A stretch of DNA of 12,323 bases, from positions 2,305 to 14,627 of the forward strand of contig MGXV01000092.1 of the NCBI GenBank assembly GCA_001801485.1, written 5' to 3'. Origin of the DNA: Gammaproteobacteria bacterium RIFCSPHIGHO2_12_FULL_37_14 (GTDB lineage: Bacteria > Pseudomonadota > Gammaproteobacteria > DSM-16500). Under the pieces are notes generated by a model. The model was not told where the DNA came from and searched no databases. It saw nothing but the letters and a program-made list of their open reading frames with translations. A program made the position numbers and the translations under genes. Positions 7,811-12,323 of this stretch are shown here, one piece after another (within the stretch, counting starts at the first letter, position 1; each line of letters opens with the position of its first letter).

Positions 7811-8986
7811 TTATCCAGAAAAACCAAGAACAACGCTACTTGGCAAATTGATCACTCGTTTTGCCATATTTTCTGCACATGATAAATCCATTCGAGGACT
7901 ATGGTGATACATCGGTAATTGATGCATCAGATTCCAAACAGGTCGAGCAGCAATACCTATTTCATTAAGCTGTGTCAATACCTCGTCAGGATCATTGGTT
8001 TGATTTTTATCTAAAATAATTGCGTTCAACCAATAATTGCTTTTTGCGTAGTCTGGCTCTGCCAGTACACGCACACTATCTATTTCTCTAAATGCATGAA
8101 GGTATTTTTGAAAAATAGTGCGTTTTATCTCAAGAAATTTAGGCAAATTTTTCAATTGTGCACAACCCAATGCCGCATTGATATTAGGCATACGATAATT
8201 GTATCCAATGCAGTCATGATAATATTTATAGGCGTGCGGCTGCTTAGCGGTTGTGCTGATATGTTTTGCGCGTTTAGCCAATGCAGTGTCATTCGTTACA
8301 ATAGCACCTCCACCACCCGTGGTAATAATCTTATTGCCATTAAAACTCAAAGCGCCTAACAATCCATTATGACCAACATGTTTTCCTTTATAAAACGAGC
8401 CGATCGCTTCTGCCGCATCTTCTACTAAAACAAGGCGGTACTGGTTTGCAATTTCTGACAGTGCATCTAAATCCACAGGGTGTCCAAACGTGTGCATCAC
8501 GCATAATACACGTATTGGTTTATTTGTGAATTTATTGTAGCAAGTATTATTTTTTATAAGGGTGATATCTTTCAAATAATCGGTAAGTTTTTTTGTATCA
8601 ATACCCAGATGATTTTCCTCGGTATCAATAAAATGTGGTATTGCGCCACAATAATGAATGGCATTACACGTAGCAATAAATGTTAACGTAGGAACTAGCA
8701 CTTCATCATCAGAAGAGGTTCCTGCTAATAACAGAGAAAGATGTAATGCAGCAGTACCATTGACAGTGACTATGGCGTGTTTTGCCCCTGTGTACTCAGC
8801 GAGATCTTTTTCAAAACGATCAACAAAGCTACCAACGGATGAAACCCAACCCGTATCAATACATTCTTTGATATACTGCCACTCCAATCCGGAGAATTTG
8901 GGTTCATGAAGCGGTACGGTAATCCCTTTGGGTAGTATTTTTTGCATTATTAGAACGATAGGATGTAATGATGTTGAAACATTCAT
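7811..8986 (-). CDS. legC: LegC-type nucleotide-sugar 4-aminotransferase (PLP)
   Basis: A DegT/DnrJ/EryC1 aminotransferase of 391 residues that should transaminate the 4-keto sugar made by LegB, using glutamate as amino donor. The N-terminal VPLHEPKFSGLEWQYIKECIDT region and WVSSVG (47-52) are characteristic of the LegC subfamily. Further landmarks are VNGTAALHLSLLL (75-87), DEVLVPTLTFIAT (94-106), LVEDAAEAIG (187-196) and SFNGNKIITTGGGG (214-227), with the PLP lysine at K219. Unlike colD, the catalytic lysine is kept. The ATG at 8986 overlaps the legB stop by ATGA; an internal Met14 (8947) just before the conserved part is a possible alternative start. The gene runs tail to tail with fcl/colC, one base apart. 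In C. jejuni the substrate is a GDP sugar, elsewhere UDP; the sequence does not tell which. Confidence 0.9.
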   Translation of the reverse strand: MNVSTSLHPIVLIMQKILPKGITVPLHEPKFSGLEWQYIKECIDTGWVSSVGSFVDRFEKDLAEYTGAKHAIVTVNGTAALHLSLLLAGTSSDDEVLVPTLTFIATCNAIHYCGAIPHFIDTEENHLGIDTKKLTDYLKDITLIKNNTCYNKFTNKPIRVLCVMHTFGHPVDLDALSEIANQYRLVLVEDAAEAIGSFYKGKHVGHNGLLGALSFNGNKIITTGGGGAIVTNDTALAKRAKHISTTAKQPHAYKYYHDCIGYNYRMPNINAALGCAQLKNLPKFLEIKRTIFQKYLHAFREIDSVRVLAEPDYAKSNYWLNAIILDKNQTNDPDEVLTQLNEIGIAARPVWNLMHQLPMYHHSPRMDLSCAENMAKRVINLPSSVVLGFSG

Positions 8987-9987
8987 ACATTATAAATTCC
9001 TGATTTATAACCCGCATGACTTTGATTTTTGAGAAACCAGTCTATCGTTTCCCTCAACCCACGCTCAAACCCCGCTTTGTCAGAAAATTCAGGTCGCCAG
9101 TTCGTGAGTGTTAATGCTTTTTGATTATTAGCCCATAAGCGCTCCACCTCGCTTTTGTTTGGCCGAATACGTTTTTCATCCGTGTCAATTTCAATCTCCA
9201 CATCCATTAGTTTTGCAATCAAATTTACTGTTTCAGCCATCGACACTTCAAAGTTACTACCCACATTAATCACTTCACCCACTGATTTTTCTGATTCAGC
9301 AACCGCTAAAAAGCCTTTTGCAGTATCCGTTACAAACGTAAAGTCTCGAGTTGGATGTAATGATCCCAGTTTAATTTTCCTATTCCCTGCAGTGATTTGC
9401 GTGATCACTGTTGGAATAAATGCCCGTGCTGACTGCCTTGGTCCATAAGTATTAAAAGGACGAATAATGCTAACAGGTACAGCAAAGGAAGTATAAAAAG
9501 ACATTGCAATTTGATCTGCGCCAATTTTACTCGCAGAATAAGGCGATTGACCTTGCAATGGGTGGTTTTCATCGATGGGAACATATTTTGCCGTCCCATA
9601 CACTTCGCTAGTAGAGGTATGAATCACTTTTTTTACACCCAATTCGCGCACTGCCTGCATAATATTTAACGTACCTTTGACATTGGTGTCAATATAACTA
9701 TCTGGAGAGTGGTAAGAATAAGGAATGCCAATGAGCGCCGCTAAGTGCAAAACCATCTCACAACCTTTCATTGAACTTTTAACGCCATGTGCATCACGAA
9801 TATCTCCCATCACCACTTCAATTTGATTTTTTACTTCAACAGGCAAGATATCCAACCAGCCCCAGCTGCCAAACGAGTTGTAATAGACAAGCGCACGGAC
9901 TGTGTAGCCTGATAATACCGCTTGTTCAACTAAATGTGAGCCGATAAAGCCGTCGGCGCCGGTAATTAGAATTTTTTTGTTAGACAT
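8983..9987 (-). CDS. legB: LegB-type nucleotide-sugar 4,6-dehydratase
   Basis: First committed enzyme of legionaminic acid synthesis, removing water from a (UDP/GDP)-GlcNAc to give the 4-keto-6-deoxy sugar for LegC. The 334-residue SDR protein has GADGFIGSHLVE (10-21), YNSFGSWGWLD (36-46) which marks the LegB group, GDIRD (61-65), HLAALIGIPYSYHSPDSY (81-98), TSTSEVYG (124-131), Y150-SAS-K154 and RPFNTYGPRQSARAFIPT (176-193). The catalytic Tyr-Lys pair and Thr/Ser-Glu site are intact. The start at 9987 is preceded by a purine-rich GAGA, and a candidate promoter lies about 35-60 bp upstream. It is the first gene of the leftward legB-legC pair and overlaps legC by four bases. Related UDP-glucose epimerase-like SDRs are a less likely identity given the SWGWLD segment. 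Confidence 0.92.
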   Translation of the reverse strand: MSNKKILITGADGFIGSHLVEQAVLSGYTVRALVYYNSFGSWGWLDILPVEVKNQIEVVMGDIRDAHGVKSSMKGCEMVLHLAALIGIPYSYHSPDSYIDTNVKGTLNIMQAVRELGVKKVIHTSTSEVYGTAKYVPIDENHPLQGQSPYSASKIGADQIAMSFYTSFAVPVSIIRPFNTYGPRQSARAFIPTVITQITAGNRKIKLGSLHPTRDFTFVTDTAKGFLAVAESEKSVGEVINVGSNFEVSMAETVNLIAKLMDVEIEIDTDEKRIRPNKSEVERLWANNQKALTLTNWRPEFSDKAGFERGLRETIDWFLKNQSHAGYKSGIYNV

Positions 9988-10019
9988 CTTAAAATCTCTT
10001 TGCCAAGTATTTTGGTTCC

Positions 10020-10048
10020 ATTATAGTTTTTTAAATCTTGTAAATAAA
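10020..10048 (-). promoter_or_regulatory. Candidate promoter for legB-legC
   Basis: On the minus strand a consensus TATAAT lies at 10025-10020 with TTTATT at 10048-10043 (17-bp spacing, a poor -35). The predicted start is about 10013, giving a leader of about 26 bases before the legB ATG. It overlaps the rightward promoter between 10027 and 10048, so two polymerases could not bind together. Confidence 0.45.
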
Positions 10049-10055
10049 CTATAAT
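10027..10055 (+). promoter_or_regulatory. Candidate promoter for hisH-hisF-pseB
   Basis: A consensus -10 TATAAT lies at 10050-10055; the -35 position at 17-bp spacing reads only TTTTTT (10027-10032), or TTTTTA at 16 bp. Predicted transcription start is about 10062, giving a leader of about 27 bases that contains the AAGGA ribosome binding site at 10079-10083. The poor -35 suggests a weak or activator-dependent promoter. Confidence 0.5.
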
Positions 10056-10088
10056 CTAATGAGACTAAAAACGCTCACAAGGACGATA

Positions 10089-10697
10089 ATGAAAATAGTC
10101 ATTGTTGATTACGGAATGGGAAATATTTTTTCACTGGCTGGCGCTCTAAATTATCTTGGCATCACGCCAACCATTTCACATCAAGTGGACGATATCTATC
10201 AAGCGGATAAATTATTTCTACCCGGTGTTGGCGCTTTTAACCATGCCATGCAAAATATTAAAAATCGTGGTCTCGATAACACTCTGCGTACTGCCATTAT
10301 CGAAAACAAAAAACCTATATTAGGCATTTGCCTTGGCATGCAATTAATGGGTAAATCAAGCACTGAAAATCAGCTTTGTGAAGGTCTTGATTTTATAAAA
10401 GGTGAAGTCAACAAACTGAAGGATGGGGGGGGTAAAATTCCTCATGTGGGGTTTAACCAAGTAAGCATTCCTAATAATTCACGTTTATACAAAAATCTTC
10501 AAAATATGAGTGATTTTTACTTTACTCATGGTTTTAAAATTGAAAGTGATAAAAACATTAATGCTGCCTACTGTCATTATGGAGAGGCATTTATTGCAAG
10601 TTATGAAAAGGAAAACATCGCTGGCGTACAATTTCATCCAGAACTCAGTCAAACGAATGGATTGCAACTACTCAAAAACTTTATTGAGAATTTTTGA
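10089..10697 (+). CDS. hisH: HisH-type glutamine amidotransferase subunit, LPS-locus paralogue (WbuY-like)
   Basis: A 202-residue class I glutamine amidotransferase that hydrolyses glutamine and passes ammonia to a partner synthase. It has VDYGMGNIFSL (6-16), FLPGVGAF (43-50), the nucleophile elbow GICLGMQLMG (79-88) with C81, and GVQFHPELSQ (179-188) with H183 and E185, so the Cys-His-Glu triad is complete. Usual HisH length is about 200. The ATG at 10089 is chosen because it begins the conserved MKIVIVDYGMGN and has AAGGA five bases upstream; an in-frame ATG at 10059 would add ten unmatched residues. Its stop overlaps the hisF-like ATG by one base. The partner has lost a catalytic residue for histidine synthesis and the locus is a sugar cluster, so the ammonia probably goes to a sugar amidotransferase making an acetamidino group. 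True histidine biosynthesis is less likely. Confidence 0.85.
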   Translation: MKIVIVDYGMGNIFSLAGALNYLGITPTISHQVDDIYQADKLFLPGVGAFNHAMQNIKNRGLDNTLRTAIIENKKPILGICLGMQLMGKSSTENQLCEGLDFIKGEVNKLKDGGGKIPHVGFNQVSIPNNSRLYKNLQNMSDFYFTHGFKIESDKNINAAYCHYGEAFIASYEKENIAGVQFHPELSQTNGLQLLKNFIENF

Positions 10698-11491
10698 TGC
10701 TTAGAAAGCGAATTATTTTTACATTGATCTACAACGATGGCTACTTTATGCAAAGTAGAAATTTTCGATTACAGCGTGTGGGAGATATTCATTGGCTAGA
10801 AAAAAATTACCAATTCCAAAAAATAGCCTCTTCACTAGACGAACTCATTGTGCTCAACGTCACACGGAATAATAGAAATATCCATAATTTTTCAAAAACC
10901 ATTACGCAAATAAGAAAAGATGTATTTATACCTGTTGCTGCAGGAGGCGGTATTCGTAGTATGAAAGATGCTGAGGTATTATTTCAGCATGGCGCAGATA
11001 AAATTGTTCTTAATTCAATCCTTTACTCGGATAAAGATTTAGTAACACAACTCGTCAATCGATACGGTTCACAAAGTATTATTGCTTCGGTCGATTATAA
11101 AATGCGTTCACATTCACCTATTATATGTATTGAAAATGGCGCAAGAGAACTTAACATATCACTTCATGATTATTTAAACAATATTCAACTATTGCGCGTG
11201 GGAGAGATTTATTTAAATTGCATAGATAAGGATGGAACAGGATTTGGTTATGATTTTGAAACCGTGCATAATATAAATTCTTATCTCTATATTCCGCTTA
11301 TCTTGGCTGGCGGCGCAGGTAATGAAAAGCATTTATTGGAAGGACTAGAGATAACCACTGTTAATGCTGTTGCTACAGCGAATCTATTTAATTTTTTAGG
11401 TGATGGGTTACCGACAGCCAGAAAAAAAATAGTAGGAGCAGGATTTAATCTTGCAAATTGGAAAACGATATTAGATAAAGTATATAAATAA
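10697..11491 (+). CDS. hisF: HisF-like glycosyl-amidation protein (WbuZ-like), degenerate active site
   Basis: A 264-residue (beta/alpha)8 protein of the HisF family, colinear with T. maritima HisF. Phosphate-binding and core motifs persist: AAGGGIRSMKDAEVL (81-95), GADKIVLNS (99-107), SVDYK (131-135, D133 matching HisF D130), IDKDGTGFGYD (176-186, D177 matching D176) and LAGGAG (203-208). However, the first strand reads KRIIFTLIYNDG: position 11, the essential cyclase Asp in HisF, is Ile, and the Lys19 position is Gln18/Ser. LPS-locus HisF paralogues such as P. aeruginosa HisF2 share this loss as I recall. The likely role is to bind the HisH-like subunit and channel ammonia to a sugar amidotransferase. 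The start is the ATG at 10697, one base into the hisH stop; a TTG at 10694 is an alternative. Confidence 0.85.
   Translation: MLRKRIIFTLIYNDGYFMQSRNFRLQRVGDIHWLEKNYQFQKIASSLDELIVLNVTRNNRNIHNFSKTITQIRKDVFIPVAAGGGIRSMKDAEVLFQHGADKIVLNSILYSDKDLVTQLVNRYGSQSIIASVDYKMRSHSPIICIENGARELNISLHDYLNNIQLLRVGEIYLNCIDKDGTGFGYDFETVHNINSYLYIPLILAGGAGNEKHLLEGLEITTVNAVATANLFNFLGDGLPTARKKIVGAGFNLANWKTILDKVYK

Positions 11492-12323
<832 letters not shown>

Larger units (their letters stand above)
10020..10055. repeat. Perfect 10-bp inverted repeat between legB and hisH
   Basis: ATTATAGTTT (10020-10029) is the exact reverse complement of AAACTATAAT (10046-10055), separated by a 16-bp AT-rich spacer. The match stops at both ends. 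Each arm contains TATAAT reading outwards, one on each strand. The element sits in the centre of the 101-bp gap (9988-10088) between divergent legB and the hisH-like gene. It may be simply two back-to-back promoters, or an operator for a dimeric regulator lying over both. Confidence 0.75.

Noticed and set aside
10059..10088. Upstream start of the hisH-like gene at 10059
   Set aside because: The added ten residues match nothing, the predicted transcription start is about 10062, and AAGGA lies just before the ATG at 10089.
10089..11491. hisH/hisF as ordinary histidine biosynthesis genes
   Set aside because: There are no other his genes around them, the setting is a sugar cluster, and the HisF catalytic Asp11 is Ile.

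Overview
The window is part of a surface-polysaccharide (O-antigen/LPS or capsule) biosynthesis locus. It comes from an AT-rich Gram-negative bacterium, probably a gammaproteobacterium. The legionaminic acid genes and codon usage would suit a Legionella-like organism, but that is a guess, since no ribosomal or housekeeping gene is present. Nearly all of the 12.3 kb is coding. Nine genes are complete and one gene is cut at each edge, with a further hisH/hisF-like pair between them on the right. No transposase, integrase, tRNA, rRNA or CRISPR array is visible.

Layout: (1) 1-2642, minus strand: neuC, neuB and the start of a neuD-type acetyltransferase, the late steps of a nonulosonic acid (sialic/legionaminic) pathway. 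(2) 2745-7809, plus strand: a SAM methyltransferase and a GT4 glycosyltransferase, coupled by a 4-base overlap; then, after a 64-bp gap, colD-gmd-fcl/colC, coupled by two more 4-base overlaps. (3) 7811-9987, minus strand: legC and legB, the early steps of the legionaminic acid pathway. (4) 10089-12323, plus strand: hisH-like and hisF-like genes, then pseB, which runs off the right edge.

How the genes fit together: LegB (4,6-dehydratase), LegC (4-aminotransferase), the NeuD/LegH-like acetyltransferase, NeuC/LegG (2-epimerase/hydrolase) and NeuB/LegI (PEP condensation) form an almost complete route to legionaminic acid. Only a CMP-transferase (NeuA/LegF) is missing. Gmd makes GDP-4-keto-6-deoxymannose. 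The next enzyme has histidine where aminotransferases carry the PLP lysine, the mark of the 3-dehydratase ColD. With the fucose-synthase-like reductase/epimerase (ColC), this predicts GDP-L-colitose rather than, or besides, GDP-L-fucose. The HisH/HisF-like pair is probably not for histidine synthesis: the HisF-like protein has lost the first catalytic aspartate (Ile11), as I recall for LPS-locus WbuY/WbuZ-type proteins that supply ammonia for acetamidino groups. PseB at the right edge suggests a second nonulosonate branch (pseudaminic acid).

The most notable points are a colitose module lying in opposite orientation between two halves of the legionaminic acid gene set, the degenerate HisF, and a perfect 10-bp inverted repeat between legB and hisH whose arms each hold a consensus -10 box facing outwards. 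These assignments rest on motifs and remembered family sequences; no database search was made.
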